Below, piece by piece: positions 1 to 9,445 of a DNA stretch of 64,000 nt. Location: positions 186,001 to 250,000 of the forward strand of contig NZ_QGGB01000005.1 of the NCBI RefSeq assembly GCF_003150675.1. Reading direction: 5' to 3'. Both the position numbers and the translations under genes were made by a program. The DNA comes from Rhodohalobacter mucosus (GTDB taxonomy: Bacteria > Bacteroidota > Rhodothermia > Balneolales > Balneolaceae). Position 1 is the stretch's first letter, and every line of letters starts with the position of its first letter. Below the pieces are notes generated by a model. The model saw nothing but the letters and a program-made list of their open reading frames with translations. It did not search any database and was not told the origin of the DNA.

Positions 1-1
1 T

Positions 2-454
2 TCAGGCCGGGGAGAGTGCATTGCGCGCTATGATAATTACTGTGAGATTGATCCCGGCACTGTCGATAAATACGGCATTCCGGTTCTGCGTTTCAACTAC
101 ACGTGGAGTGATCATGAACGGCAGCAGGCCAGGCATATGCACGATACATTCGAGGAGATCCTTACTGCAATGGGCGGGACGCTTCTGGGTGATAAGCCGG
201 GAGAAGACAGTGATTACGGACTGCATACGCCTGGAAGGATTATTCACGAAGTGGGAACAACCCGCATGGGTGACAATCCCGGCAGTTCGGTTTTGAACAG
301 CTACGGCCAGGCACACGACTGTAAAAACCTGTTTGTTGTGGATGCAGGCTCTTTTGTGTCACAGGCTGACAAGAATCCAACCTGGACCATTCTTGCACTC
401 TCCTGGAGAACATCGGAGTATATTGCCGATGAGATGCGGAAGGGAAATCTTTAA
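2..454 (+). CDS. GMC-family oxidoreductase, C-terminal part (gene starts before the window)
   Basis: The reading frame is open from the window edge to a TAA at 452-454, giving about 150 residues of the C-terminal domain of a glucose-methanol-choline flavoenzyme. Visible hallmarks are HEVGTTRMG, containing the active-site histidine, and NPTWTILALSW, which carries the second conserved active-site polar residue and the end of the FAD-binding fold. Such enzymes oxidise alcohols or sugars using FAD. The next gene, 71 bp downstream, encodes a gluconate 2-dehydrogenase subunit 3-type protein, so this is probably the catalytic subunit of a membrane-associated sugar or sugar-acid dehydrogenase. The substrate cannot be read from the fragment, and the N-terminal FAD motif lies outside the window. 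Confidence 0.9.
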   Translation, partial: SGRGECIARYDNYCEIDPGTVDKYGIPVLRFNYTWSDHERQQARHMHDTFEEILTAMGGTLLGDKPGEDSDYGLHTPGRIIHEVGTTRMGDNPGSSVLNSYGQAHDCKNLFVVDAGSFVSQADKNPTWTILALSWRTSEYIADEMRKGNL

Positions 455-525
455 TTGACAGCTGATTCTGAAGCCTTTGGATAATGATGGCGAAAGAAAT
501 AATCTTTTAAATCAATCAGAAAACG

Positions 526-1242
526 ATGGACAGAAGACAACATCTTAAACTGCTGCTTGCCGGTTCGTTTGGTGCCGGATTTCTTATGAGCGGCGGCTGC
601 ACCGAGGAGGACCGCAGGACGAGCGAAGAAATTATAAGGAATAACGGGGGAGGTTACGGACGTACCCCTGAAGAAAAGGCCCTGGATGAAAAACTCAGGT
701 CGGAGACCTTTTTTACAGAGGAGGAGATGAAGATGGTGGCGGTTCTGTCCGATATCATTATTCCGGCCGATGGAGACTCAGGAAGCGCAACGGATGCGGG
801 GGTGCCCGACTTTATCGAGTTTATGATGAAAGATTACCCGCCTTTTCAGGTGCCGACGAGGGGAGGACTCATGTGGCTGAACAGTCAGTGCAGAAGCCGC
901 TTCGGATCCGGTTTTCTGGACTGCAGCCAGGATCAGCGAATGGAGGTGATTGACGACATCGCGTGGCCCGACTCCGCATCATCCGATATGGAGTACGGTG
1001 TCAGGTTTTTTAACCGAATGAGAAATCTGGCCGCAACCGGCTTTTTCACCAGCGAGATGGGCATACAGTACCTGGGGTATGTCGGCAACCGGCCGGGATT
1101 CTGGGACGGTGTGCCTGACAATGTGCTTCGCAAGCATGGACTGAGCTATGACCGTAAAACGCTGGAAGAATGCATTAAGCTGGAGGAGCGCAGCCGCATT
1201 GCAGAGTGGGATGAAGACGGCAACCTGCTGAATCGCTCCTGA
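526..1242 (+). CDS. Gluconate 2-dehydrogenase subunit 3 family protein
   Basis: This 238-residue exported protein begins with an RR-containing n-region (DRRQHLKLLLAG), a short hydrophobic stretch and Cys25 in SGGC, compatible with Tat export and perhaps lipid attachment. The mature part has the family pattern FFTEEEMKMVAVLSDIIIPAD followed by a predicted helical domain. In characterised enzymes the small subunit carries the GMC-type large subunit across the membrane and is needed for activity. It sits directly after the GMC oxidoreductase, as expected for a two-gene dehydrogenase operon. No cytochrome c subunit follows; the next gene is convergent. Family assignment is good, substrate unknown. 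Confidence 0.85.
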   Translation: MDRRQHLKLLLAGSFGAGFLMSGGCTEEDRRTSEEIIRNNGGGYGRTPEEKALDEKLRSETFFTEEEMKMVAVLSDIIIPADGDSGSATDAGVPDFIEFMMKDYPPFQVPTRGGLMWLNSQCRSRFGSGFLDCSQDQRMEVIDDIAWPDSASSDMEYGVRFFNRMRNLAATGFFTSEMGIQYLGYVGNRPGFWDGVPDNVLRKHGLSYDRKTLEECIKLEERSRIAEWDEDGNLLNRS

Positions 1243-1291
1243 CCGGGATTTACATGAAGTGAGTTCGACAAACTTCTGTATTGAACTCAGG

Positions 1292-1798
1292 TTAAACGGC
1301 TTCGATTTTCTCTATCTCAAGCCTGAAAGGTCCTTCCTGCTTGTCGCTGATCAGGAAACCATACCGCATGATCTGGGATGCATTCAAGGCTGGAGCATCA
1401 GGAACGGACCGGCCCCGGAACACAGCACGAAACTCATTGAGGGGTAAATCAACGATTTCCCGGTCACCGTTTTTGGTGTCGAACCGATATTCATAACTCC
1501 AGCGATCCGGTTGCCCTGCAGTGCCGGTCTGCAGGCGAAAGCTGTACCTTTTTCCATCCCCCTTAAGGGTTATCCGAATGCTGCGGTATCCGGTCAGGTT
1601 CAGGGGTTCGTGATTTTTGACGGAAGCAAACCCGCCATTGTTTTCAAGCGAAACCCTGCCCAGAAATACCGCATGCCCCTCTGCGTTGATCTGGAACCCG
1701 CTGTCTGAGCGTCCACCCATCACCGAATCATTGGTTATCTGCCATTTCTGGTGAGCCAGGTTCGAAAAATCGGTAATCAGAAAGTGTGATTGATGCAT
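1292..1798 (-). CDS. CIA30 family (NADH:ubiquinone oxidoreductase intermediate-associated protein 30-like) protein
   Basis: The 168-residue product lacks a signal peptide and shows the CIA30 pattern: W-ITNDSVMGGRSDSGF near the N-terminus, the GGFASVKN strand, YRSIRITLKGDGKRYSFRLQT and a C-terminal FRLEIEKIEAV. The fold is a galactose-binding-like beta-sandwich. Mitochondrial members help assemble complex I; bacterial members are mostly uncharacterised, so only the family can be given. It is convergent with the subunit 3 gene and lies about 90 bp downstream of the penicillin-binding protein gene on the same strand, so the two might be cotranscribed. Confidence 0.85.
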   Translation of the reverse strand: MHQSHFLITDFSNLAHQKWQITNDSVMGGRSDSGFQINAEGHAVFLGRVSLENNGGFASVKNHEPLNLTGYRSIRITLKGDGKRYSFRLQTGTAGQPDRWSYEYRFDTKNGDREIVDLPLNEFRAVFRGRSVPDAPALNASQIMRYGFLISDKQEGPFRLEIEKIEAV

Positions 1799-1890
1799 GA
1801 TGGATTTGTTCCGTCTGTTATTTCAGAAGCCGTATGCGGTGTGAGAAAGTGCCGAATCGCTGCCTGGGTGGGCACTTTAATGTCATCACT

Positions 1891-4236
1891 TTACTGGATG
1901 CCGAGTGCCCTGCCCAGCCTCCTGAAGAAGCCTCCTTTTTTCTTTGTACTGTCAGAATTCTGTTCTTCTCCTTCGATAATGCGGGGGTCATCGCTGTCAC
2001 GTCCGGTAAAAAAATCCAGTATGCGATCGCGGAGTCTGTCGTTCTGAAAATCGGGGCACGAAAGGGTAAAGGATGTATTGGTTACGTTCAACGGAAAACG
2101 GTTTTCTGCCGCATTCAGTTCGGGATTCTCCGAAAGTCGGTTCAAAAACCCACCCACAACGGGCAGTGCGGTTTGAGAAGCGTAGGCCGGAAATTCCCTG
2201 AACCGTACACGGTTGTTCCAGCCGCCTATCCGGGTTCCGAAGACCAGATCGGGCGTGAACCCGACAAACCAGCCGTCGGTAAATTGCTGCGTGGTGCCTG
2301 TTTTTCCCGCCAGTGCATGACGGATACCAAACTCTGAACGGAGGGGTTCACCGGTGCCTTCATTTACTGCTTTTTGAAGCATTTGAACCATTGCGCCCGC
2401 GGTTTCAGGGGTGATACCCGATATATCCGACTCCCTACTCACAATCTCGGCGGATGTGTTCAGGCTGTCATCCAGAAAATAGATTCGTTCTCCGTCAGAA
2501 TTCCGGATCTCCTGAATGAATACCGGCTTCGACGGTTGACCGCTATTCAGGAAAGAGGTATATGCAGCCGTGAGTTCCAGCAGCGACACCTCGGCCGTAC
2601 CCAGCGCTATCGACGGAGCCTCCGGCATGGGTGATCGGATACCCATTGCGGACGCAGTTTGTTGAATATTTTCGACGCCTGTTTCCATGGCAACGTGTAC
2701 CGCTACGGTATTGATCGACTGCGAGAGAGCGCCCTGTAGTGAATAGCGTCCGCCATACTCCTCCTCATGGTTGCGGGGTGTCCAGCCGTCATAGTCGGCA
2801 TATTGTGCCAGAACGTTACGCTGATAGTCGCAGGGCTTTCTCCCGTTTTCAAGAGCGGCCGCATAAAGAATCGGTTTAAATGCAGAACCGGGCTGCCTGT
2901 GTGCAGTTACCTGATCGTAGGGGAAATGCCGGTGATTGATGCCGCCCGTCCATGCCATCACTCGTCCTGAATAGGGGTGGAGGGCAACAAAACCCGCATT
3001 CAGAAATGTAAGATAGTGCTTGAGCTCCTCGTAGGGCGAGATCCGGACATCACGATAGCCGTCCCAGGTAAACAGAGAGGTATTAACAGGCGTATGCAGT
3101 ATGTCTTCGATTTCCTGATCGGTGAGCCCTTGTGATACCAGTTCCCGGTACTGCCCGGTCTGTTTCCATGCCTGCAGAATGTCGGGGTCGTCCATTCCGA
3201 ATATGGGGCTCCGGCCGGTTTCCCGGTCCAGAATGGATTGAAGGTACTTCATCCGTTCTGAAATGGCAGCGTCGGCAGCCTGCTGGATTCGCGTATCCAG
3301 GGTCGTTACGACCTCCAGGCCATCGCTGGATGCGTTATATGAAGAGTTTTTACTGCCTGAATGAGCGGATAGAATCTCCGTGAGCTCACGGCGGGCCATC
3401 TCCAGAAAGTAGGGGGCGATATCATCCGGCTCCCGGTAGCGCGTGTAGTCGGTAACCAGGGGCTGTTCTATCGCGGCTTCCGCCTCTTCGGTGCTGATCA
3501 TCCCGTACTTCTCCATCTGTCGAAGAACAACATCCCTGCGCTCTTTCGATGATTCCGGATTTCTGTATGGATTGTATGATGTGGTTGCTTTCAGTAATCC
3601 GGCCAGCACCGCTGCCTGCCGGAGTGTAAGGTCAGAGGCAGACGTATTAAAAAATCTTCTTGACGCCATCTCAATTCCAAAGGTGTCTTCACCGAATGAT
3701 ACCTTGTTCAGGTAAAGGGTCAGGATCTCTTCTTTTGAAAAGATTGCTTCCATACGGCTTGCAATAATCATTTCACGGATCTTATCCGTAATCAGGAAAA
3801 AACCATGGCTGTACTCACGCGGGTAGAGGTTTTTTGCAAGCTGCTGGGTTAGCGTGCTTCCGCCGCCGCTGTCCTGCCCCAGTAAAATGGTTTTAACAAG
3901 AACCCTTGCAAGCGCACGATTGTCAATGCCGTTGTGATCGTAAAAACGAACATCCTCAATGGAAAGGAGTGCGTCAACCATTACAGGGCTCACATCCTCA
4001 AGCTCTGTATGGATACTGTTCTGTTTGCGGGTAGTGCCGATCTGTTTTCCGTCGGACGAGTAGAAAATCGTGTGCTGCTGCCGGTTGACCTGCTGCAATT
4101 CATCTGTGCCTGGCACCGGTCCGAAGAGACCCGTATAGGTGAGAAAAACGATCAGAAACAGGATACCTGAACATGTCGCAATTACAGAGAACCCAAAGTA
4201 TTTCAGTTTTCTTAAAAAGGGGATTTTTTTTGCCAA
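1891..4236 (-). CDS. Class A penicillin-binding protein (transglycosylase/transpeptidase, PBP1A-like)
   Basis: This 781-residue bifunctional enzyme polymerises and cross-links peptidoglycan at the outer face of the inner membrane. A basic start and one transmembrane helix (about residues 12-35) precede the GT51 domain, with the catalytic glutamate in IEDVRFYDHNGID near residue 94 and GGSTLTQQLAKN. The transpeptidase domain has the nucleophile in SAFK (near residue 449), SQSIN as the SxN motif and KTGTTQQFTDGW as the KTG motif (near residue 643). All motifs are intact. The C-terminal tail is acidic then basic. The gene is divergent from egtB across about 240 bp. Length and motif order fit PBP1A better than PBP1C. 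Confidence 0.93.
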   Translation of the reverse strand: MAKKIPFLRKLKYFGFSVIATCSGILFLIVFLTYTGLFGPVPGTDELQQVNRQQHTIFYSSDGKQIGTTRKQNSIHTELEDVSPVMVDALLSIEDVRFYDHNGIDNRALARVLVKTILLGQDSGGGSTLTQQLAKNLYPREYSHGFFLITDKIREMIIASRMEAIFSKEEILTLYLNKVSFGEDTFGIEMASRRFFNTSASDLTLRQAAVLAGLLKATTSYNPYRNPESSKERRDVVLRQMEKYGMISTEEAEAAIEQPLVTDYTRYREPDDIAPYFLEMARRELTEILSAHSGSKNSSYNASSDGLEVVTTLDTRIQQAADAAISERMKYLQSILDRETGRSPIFGMDDPDILQAWKQTGQYRELVSQGLTDQEIEDILHTPVNTSLFTWDGYRDVRISPYEELKHYLTFLNAGFVALHPYSGRVMAWTGGINHRHFPYDQVTAHRQPGSAFKPILYAAALENGRKPCDYQRNVLAQYADYDGWTPRNHEEEYGGRYSLQGALSQSINTVAVHVAMETGVENIQQTASAMGIRSPMPEAPSIALGTAEVSLLELTAAYTSFLNSGQPSKPVFIQEIRNSDGERIYFLDDSLNTSAEIVSRESDISGITPETAGAMVQMLQKAVNEGTGEPLRSEFGIRHALAGKTGTTQQFTDGWFVGFTPDLVFGTRIGGWNNRVRFREFPAYASQTALPVVGGFLNRLSENPELNAAENRFPLNVTNTSFTLSCPDFQNDRLRDRILDFFTGRDSDDPRIIEGEEQNSDSTKKKGGFFRRLGRALGIQ

Positions 4237-4479
4237 CTCCTGTCAGATCCTAAATTTTGTGCTTCTTATTCAATCTGTATTGAACCGCCTGATGAGATGT
4301 AAGTTCCATAAAAAGGCATCTCTATACAATTCGTTTACAACCATTAGGCAATTAATGTTACTTTCAGGATGATAAGGCTGAATTTGTTATCAAAAATTGA
4401 TTATAAGAAAGAGATTTAAAACTATACTGCGGAAATTATTGTTTTCTCGAAAAATGGTAAAATATACAGGGTAAATATT

Positions 4480-5790
4480 ATGAAAAGTGATGTTCTCAGT
4501 ACCACAAAGAAAGACGTTTCAGAAAATAAACAGAGGCTGCTGGAGCGATACGACATAATTCGTTCATTTACCGAAAAACTGACCGAGACCCTTGAAACAG
4601 AAGATTTTGTAATTCAGGCTGTTGAAGAAACAAGCCCGGTGAAATGGCATCTGGCACATACAAGCTGGTTTTTTGAGGCGTTTGTTCTGAAAAAAGGGAT
4701 GCCGGATTATGAATCACTCCATCCTCAGTACGATTACATTTTCAATTCCTATTATGTGCAGACCAGCGACCCTCACTGCAGGGACAAGCGCGGAAATTTA
4801 TCACGTCCTACGGTAAAGCAGGTTTTTGAGTTCCGTGAGTTCATCAACGATAACATGCACAAGTTCATTGCCGGTCTGGATGAGGAGTCATTCAGGGAGT
4901 GGGAGCCGGTTGTTGAAATAGGGCTCAACCACGAACAGCAGCATCAGGAGCTTCTACTGACAGACCTTAAATTTCTGCTCGCTCAAAACCCCCTATATCC
5001 CATCTTCCTGGAGAGAACTCGTGATGCTGCAGCCGATCCGGGACCGCTCTCTTGGGTTGAATTCGATGAAGGGATCTATGAAGTAGGCCATCCCGGAGGC
5101 CAATTCGGGTATGACAATGAATTTCCGGAGCATAAAAATTATCTCTACCCCTTTGGCATATCGAACCGCCTGGTAACAAACGGTGAGTACCTTGAGTTTA
5201 TGAACGACGGCGGGTACGGTGAGGTGAAGTGGTGGCTGGATGAAGGTTTTTCTGCAGTTGAGCGCGAAGAGTGGGCCTCACCTTTGTACTGGATTAAACG
5301 TAACGGCGAGTGGCATCACTATACGCTCAACGGAGTGGAAAAGCTGGATCTGAATGAACCGGTTACACACATCAGCTATTATGAAGCGGACGCATATGCA
5401 CGCTGGGCCGGAGTGCGTCTGCCCACGGAGAAAGAGTGGGAAGCTGCATCGAAAAAAGCGGAGTTGAAGGGACACTTTGTTGAAAGCATGAATGTACATC
5501 CCGCAGGAATTGCGAAGGGAGTAACAGCCGGCGATGATCTGATCCAGATGTTCGGTGATGCCTGGCAGTGGACTCAAAGTGCCTACTCTGCCTATCCCGG
5601 TTACAAGCCTTTTCCGGGCGCTCTGGGAGAGTACAACGGAAAATTTATGGTCAATCAATACGTGCTTCGCGGGGGCTCCTGTGCCACACCCGAATCCCAT
5701 ATTCGCCGCAGTTACCGCAACTTTTTTCACGCCAATGCACGATGGCAGTTTTCAGGAATCCGGCTTGCAAAAGATTTGCATGAAAGCTGA
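4480..5790 (+). CDS. egtB: Ergothioneine biosynthesis sulfoxide synthase EgtB
   Basis: The 436-residue protein has an N-terminal DinB_2 domain with the three-histidine iron site (LAH60 and H151-EQQ-H155) followed by a C-terminal FGE-sulfatase fold (about residues 190-430; GGSCATP and RSYRNFFHANARWQFSGIR are typical). EgtB is a non-haem iron enzyme joining a thiol donor to trimethylhistidine with oxygen. The gene is followed after 41 bp by egtD, forming a minimal ergothioneine operon. No egtA (gamma-glutamylcysteine ligase-like) or egtC (amidohydrolase) is adjacent. This suggests, but does not prove, direct use of cysteine as sulfur donor. OvoA-like specificity cannot be excluded from sequence alone. 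Confidence 0.92.
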   Translation: MKSDVLSTTKKDVSENKQRLLERYDIIRSFTEKLTETLETEDFVIQAVEETSPVKWHLAHTSWFFEAFVLKKGMPDYESLHPQYDYIFNSYYVQTSDPHCRDKRGNLSRPTVKQVFEFREFINDNMHKFIAGLDEESFREWEPVVEIGLNHEQQHQELLLTDLKFLLAQNPLYPIFLERTRDAAADPGPLSWVEFDEGIYEVGHPGGQFGYDNEFPEHKNYLYPFGISNRLVTNGEYLEFMNDGGYGEVKWWLDEGFSAVEREEWASPLYWIKRNGEWHHYTLNGVEKLDLNEPVTHISYYEADAYARWAGVRLPTEKEWEAASKKAELKGHFVESMNVHPAGIAKGVTAGDDLIQMFGDAWQWTQSAYSAYPGYKPFPGALGEYNGKFMVNQYVLRGGSCATPESHIRRSYRNFFHANARWQFSGIRLAKDLHES

Positions 5791-5831
5791 TAAGGATTCA
5801 CGAGAGATGACATGAAATTATACAAATCCGT

Positions 5832-6773
5832 GTGCCGATGAATGAATCTGAAACTGCAAGCGGGATTGCCGCGGAGGAGATCCTCAAAGGCTTGCAGCGA
5901 CCGCAGAAAAGTCTGCCCAGCAAATATTTTTATGATGAAAGGGGATCGGAGCTGTTCGAGCAGATATGCAGTTTGCCTGAGTATTATCCAACCCGTACCG
6001 AGATATCGATTTTAACATCAAACATGAGTGATATCTCCCGTACAATCGGAAAAGGAATAGATCTGGTTGAATTCGGCAGCGGAAGCAGCCTGAAGACGCG
6101 GATGCTCCTGGATCACCTGAAAGATCTGCACGTCTATTATCCGGTTGACATATCGGAAGCATTTCTTATGAAAAGTGCCGATCAGATCCGGTCTGAGTAC
6201 AAAAATTTAAATGTTATACCCGTTCCCGCCGACTATACGGAACCCTTCAGTTTACCCGGTGATCTGAATGGAGAGCGGACCATCATTTTCTTTCCGGGCT
6301 CAACCATCGGGAATTTCCGCCCCGACAGGGCGTCGGGTTTTCTGAAACAGCACAGGCCGCTTATGCTGCCCGGCGGAGGAATACTGATCGGCGTGGACCG
6401 CAAAAAGCCGAAAGAGATACTGGAGCGTGCTTACAACGATGAAAAGGGTGTAACTGCAGAATTCAACCTGAATATACTGAATCACCTGAATGATAAGCTG
6501 GATGCGGCTTTTGACCCTCGCCTGTTTCGCCATAAAGCGTTTTACAATGAAGAGGAAGGCCGGATAGAGATGCACCTGGTTTGCCGGGCCGATCACGAGG
6601 TAGAACTATCAGGCGTTACCGTATCTTTTATGGAAGGAGAATCCATTCATACCGAAAATTCATACAAGTATAGTCCTGATGAGGTAGAAGCACTTTTTGG
6701 AGAGGGGTACAGGCTCGAAGCGATGTGGAGTGACCCGGACAAATACTTCAGCGTCTACTATTTCAGGGTCTGA
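5832..6773 (+). CDS. egtD: L-histidine N(alpha)-methyltransferase EgtD
   Basis: The 313-residue SAM-dependent methyltransferase trimethylates histidine to hercynine, the first step of ergothioneine synthesis. The N-terminal signature KSLPSKYFYDERGSELFE, the SAM-binding VEFGSGSSLKTRMLLDHL, FFPGSTIGNF and the C-terminal SYKYS segment are characteristic of the EgtD (DUF2260) family. The chosen ATG lies shortly after egtB on the same strand; a second ATG two codons later would make no functional difference. The enzyme supplies the substrate for the upstream EgtB. Length matches the family. Confidence 0.93.
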   Translation: MPMNESETASGIAAEEILKGLQRPQKSLPSKYFYDERGSELFEQICSLPEYYPTRTEISILTSNMSDISRTIGKGIDLVEFGSGSSLKTRMLLDHLKDLHVYYPVDISEAFLMKSADQIRSEYKNLNVIPVPADYTEPFSLPGDLNGERTIIFFPGSTIGNFRPDRASGFLKQHRPLMLPGGGILIGVDRKKPKEILERAYNDEKGVTAEFNLNILNHLNDKLDAAFDPRLFRHKAFYNEEEGRIEMHLVCRADHEVELSGVTVSFMEGESIHTENSYKYSPDEVEALFGEGYRLEAMWSDPDKYFSVYYFRV

Positions 6774-6796
6774 AACCGGGGTGCCTCAATTTTTTG

Positions 6797-7510
6797 TCAG
6801 GGCCAGAGTGATCGCTGGTTCCCATGAGCCGGCAGGCCGCCGCTATCCTTCAGCATTCTTGCAGTATGCATCAGGTTCCAGGTCATAAAGGTGGTATTCC
6901 GGTTTGTGAAATCATTCTCCGGACCCCCCGAATTTTCATCCAGGTAGGAGGGACCCGGACCCACTTCACCAATCCAGCCCGCATCCGCCTGGGGTGGGAT
7001 AGTGTACCCGATATGCTGTAAACCGTAAAGGATGCTCATGGAGCAGTGCTTAACCCCATCCTCATTACCGGTTATGATACATCCACCCGCACGCCCGTAG
7101 TAGATATACTGCCCTTTTTTATTCTGTTTGCCCGAAAAGCTGTATAACCGTTCAATCACCATGTTTGCCACGGATGATTTTTCACCGAGCCAGATGGGCG
7201 TACCAATCACCAGGATATTGGCATCCAGGATCTCTTTCTGGAGGTCGGGCCATTCATCCTTGTCCCAGCCATGCTCCGTCATATCCGGATAAACTCCGGA
7301 TGCTATGTCGTAGTCCACAGGCCGGATCATTTTTGCAGCAACCCCGCAGGCTTTCATAATCTGCTGTGAAAGTGACATCAGTCCGGCGGTATTCGACACT
7401 TCCGGGGACTTTTTCAGGGTGCAGTTCAAAAAAAGTGCCTTCAGATCGGAAAAATCCGTCTCATTCTCTTCGATCCATTGTTTCTGAATAGAATTGAGGG
7501 TGTGTTTCAT
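6797..7510 (-). CDS. Flavodoxin-like / NADPH-dependent FMN reductase family protein
   Basis: The 237-residue cytoplasmic protein shows the flavodoxin-type fold: strand LKALFLNCTLKKSPEVSNT (FMN phosphate loop), DANILVIGTPIWLGEKSS (the GTPIW segment typical of NAD(P)H-dependent flavin oxidoreductases) and IITGNEDGVKHCSMSILYGLQHIGY. It probably binds FMN and reduces quinones or other acceptors, but no specific substrate can be named. It is convergent with egtD (about 20 bp apart) and downstream of the amidase gene on the same strand, separated by 177 bp with a hairpin. Confidence 0.85.
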   Translation of the reverse strand: MKHTLNSIQKQWIEENETDFSDLKALFLNCTLKKSPEVSNTAGLMSLSQQIMKACGVAAKMIRPVDYDIASGVYPDMTEHGWDKDEWPDLQKEILDANILVIGTPIWLGEKSSVANMVIERLYSFSGKQNKKGQYIYYGRAGGCIITGNEDGVKHCSMSILYGLQHIGYTIPPQADAGWIGEVGPGPSYLDENSGGPENDFTNRNTTFMTWNLMHTARMLKDSGGLPAHGNQRSLWP

Positions 7511-7640
7511 ACCAGGTGATTTTTGATGAACAATTTCTTGTCAAGAAATGAAAAATCGAGGGTGATCGTGTCACGTCTTTATAACATAAGGTGTCACCGT
7601 CCTGGATTCCGGCAGGCCCTTAATGTGAAGCAGACGAAAT

Positions 7641-7665
7641 ACCCCCTTCCGATTTGAAAGGGGGT
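7641..7665 (-). terminator. Hairpin between the amidase and flavodoxin-like genes
   Basis: An eight-base-pair stem (ACCCCCTT / AAGGGGGT) lies about 25 bp beyond the amidase stop codon on the minus strand. There is no long T tract after it, so it may be a weak terminator or an mRNA 3'-end protecting hairpin. Confidence 0.45.
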
Positions 7666-7687
7666 GGATATTGACTGCCAGAACCGC

Positions 7688-9238
7688 TTAGAGTTCAGGT
7701 ACCAGGCGGTTATCCGTGGCTTGCTCGAATGCATAAGCGATTTCGAGAAGTACCGGCTCACTCCAGGCGCGTCCAAAGAAGGAGACGCCGACGGGAAGTC
7801 CGTCAATATTACCCATGGGAAGGCTGATGATGGGATAGCCCGCGCGGGCGGATGGAGAACTGCTTGAGAGCTGAAAGTTATCACCCAGAATAAGGTCCGT
7901 TTTCCAGGCGGGTGATCCTGTAGGCGCCACAATCGCATCCAGATTGTTTTCGTCCATCACTTTATCCATGCCGTTCTCCCTGCTGCCGGAGAGCATATTT
8001 TCGAGTGCATTTTGATACTCTTCGGAGTCAAGACCGCCTTTTTCGGCCGCTGTTAAAATCAGGTCACGGTCGAACCGCTCGGTTTCAACCGGTGTATTTC
8101 TCGTCAGCTCTGCAAGCTCTTCCATGCTGCTGAGCGGCGCATCCTCTCCCAGTGATGCAAAGTATTCATTCAGTCCGTGTTTGAATTCATAGAGCAGCAC
8201 CTGGAACGCATCGCCGCCGATGTTGCCTCCTATTTGATCAATTTCCACAATCTCGGCACCCAGCTCTTCGAGCTGTCGGATCGTCTGGTGCATCAGGGTA
8301 TCAACCCGGAAGTGATTTCCGAGCGGCTGGGTATAAAAACCGATTCGCTTTCCTTCGAGGCCGTTTTCATTCAGAAACTGCGTATAGTCCGTATAGCTGT
8401 TGCCTTCGCTGGCGGCCGTTTTGTCGTCTGCGGGATCCACTCCTGTGAGGGCTCCGAGCAGAAGAGCCGCATCACGAACGGTTCGCACCATGGGGCCCGC
8501 ACTGTCGGTGGTGTAAGAGATCGGTATGATGCCGCTGCGGCTCCAAAGTCCTACGGTTGGCTTCAGGCCAACTATGCCGTTTGCGTTCGATGGACAGACA
8601 ATGCTGCCGTTGGTTTCCGTACCGATAGTGAGTGTTGCCATGTTTGCGGAGGCTGCCGCTCCGGAGCCTGAACTGGATCCGCAAGGGTTCCTGGTTAGGT
8701 CGTAGGGGTTATTGACCTGGCCGCCCAGTCCGCTCCATCCGCTGGATGAAAAGCTGCTGTGGAAATTGGCCCACTCACTCAGGTTGGTTTTACCGATAAT
8801 AACCGCCCCGTTTTCACGCAGTTTTCGGGCAATATAGGCATCCTCAGGAGGTACAGATCCCTCCATAAACCGCGATCCTGCGGTAGTTGGCATATCGTAT
8901 GTATTGATATTGTCTTTCAGAAGAATGGGCACACCGTGCAGCGGTCTGCGTATTTCACCGGCCTGGAGTTCGCTGTCGAGAGAATCGGCTATTGCAAGCG
9001 CATTCGGATTCACCGTGAGAACGGAATTGAGCCGGTCTTTGTCAAGCGATTCAATTCGGTCGAGATAGGCCCGGGTGACCTGCTGAATAGTGAAGTCGCC
9101 GTTTTCATATCCTTCGTGAAGCTGGTCAATGGTAATCTCTTCAAGATTCAGCATCTCATAGAGGCTGTCACGGTCGCCCGTGCACGACACAAGGAGTAAA
9201 AGAGATAACAGAAGAGTAGATAGAAGTCTGGTCAACAT
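7688..9238 (-). CDS. Secreted amidase-signature enzyme (lipoprotein)
   Basis: The 516-residue product starts with a hydrophobic signal ending in LLVSC19T, a lipobox, so it is probably a periplasm-facing lipoprotein. The amidase-signature catalytic triad is visible: Lys108 in ILLKDN, the cis-serine in NPCGSSSGSG (around 189-190) and the nucleophile Ser212 in TETNGSIVCPS. The TETNGSIVCP form resembles peptide amidases rather than the GatA subunit of Glu-tRNA amidotransferase, and the signal sequence argues against GatA. It likely hydrolyses amide bonds of peptides or other amides outside the cytoplasm. It is transcribed divergently from phhA. Confidence 0.88.
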   Translation of the reverse strand: MLTRLLSTLLLSLLLLVSCTGDRDSLYEMLNLEEITIDQLHEGYENGDFTIQQVTRAYLDRIESLDKDRLNSVLTVNPNALAIADSLDSELQAGEIRRPLHGVPILLKDNINTYDMPTTAGSRFMEGSVPPEDAYIARKLRENGAVIIGKTNLSEWANFHSSFSSSGWSGLGGQVNNPYDLTRNPCGSSSGSGAAASANMATLTIGTETNGSIVCPSNANGIVGLKPTVGLWSRSGIIPISYTTDSAGPMVRTVRDAALLLGALTGVDPADDKTAASEGNSYTDYTQFLNENGLEGKRIGFYTQPLGNHFRVDTLMHQTIRQLEELGAEIVEIDQIGGNIGGDAFQVLLYEFKHGLNEYFASLGEDAPLSSMEELAELTRNTPVETERFDRDLILTAAEKGGLDSEEYQNALENMLSGSRENGMDKVMDENNLDAIVAPTGSPAWKTDLILGDNFQLSSSSPSARAGYPIISLPMGNIDGLPVGVSFFGRAWSEPVLLEIAYAFEQATDNRLVPEL

Positions 9239-9445
9239 AATCGGGTCGTTTTATTTGAGTGAGAGAACGGAAGTAAGGGATAATTCGCTACTGTAGCAAC
9301 CTGTAAAACGGATCGTTCAATGCTTTTCAAATCATGACGACATGTTTACTGCTGCCGGGAAATGAACTCTTTATGGAACTAAAGCATGACATTTTCATTT
9401 TGTTAGGTTTTAATTTTATAAAAAATCTATTTCATCAGCGTATAT

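Noticed and set aside
7594-7938. Minus-strand open frame overlapping the amidase 3' end
   Set aside because: It is an alternative frame over the end of the amidase gene with no independent support.
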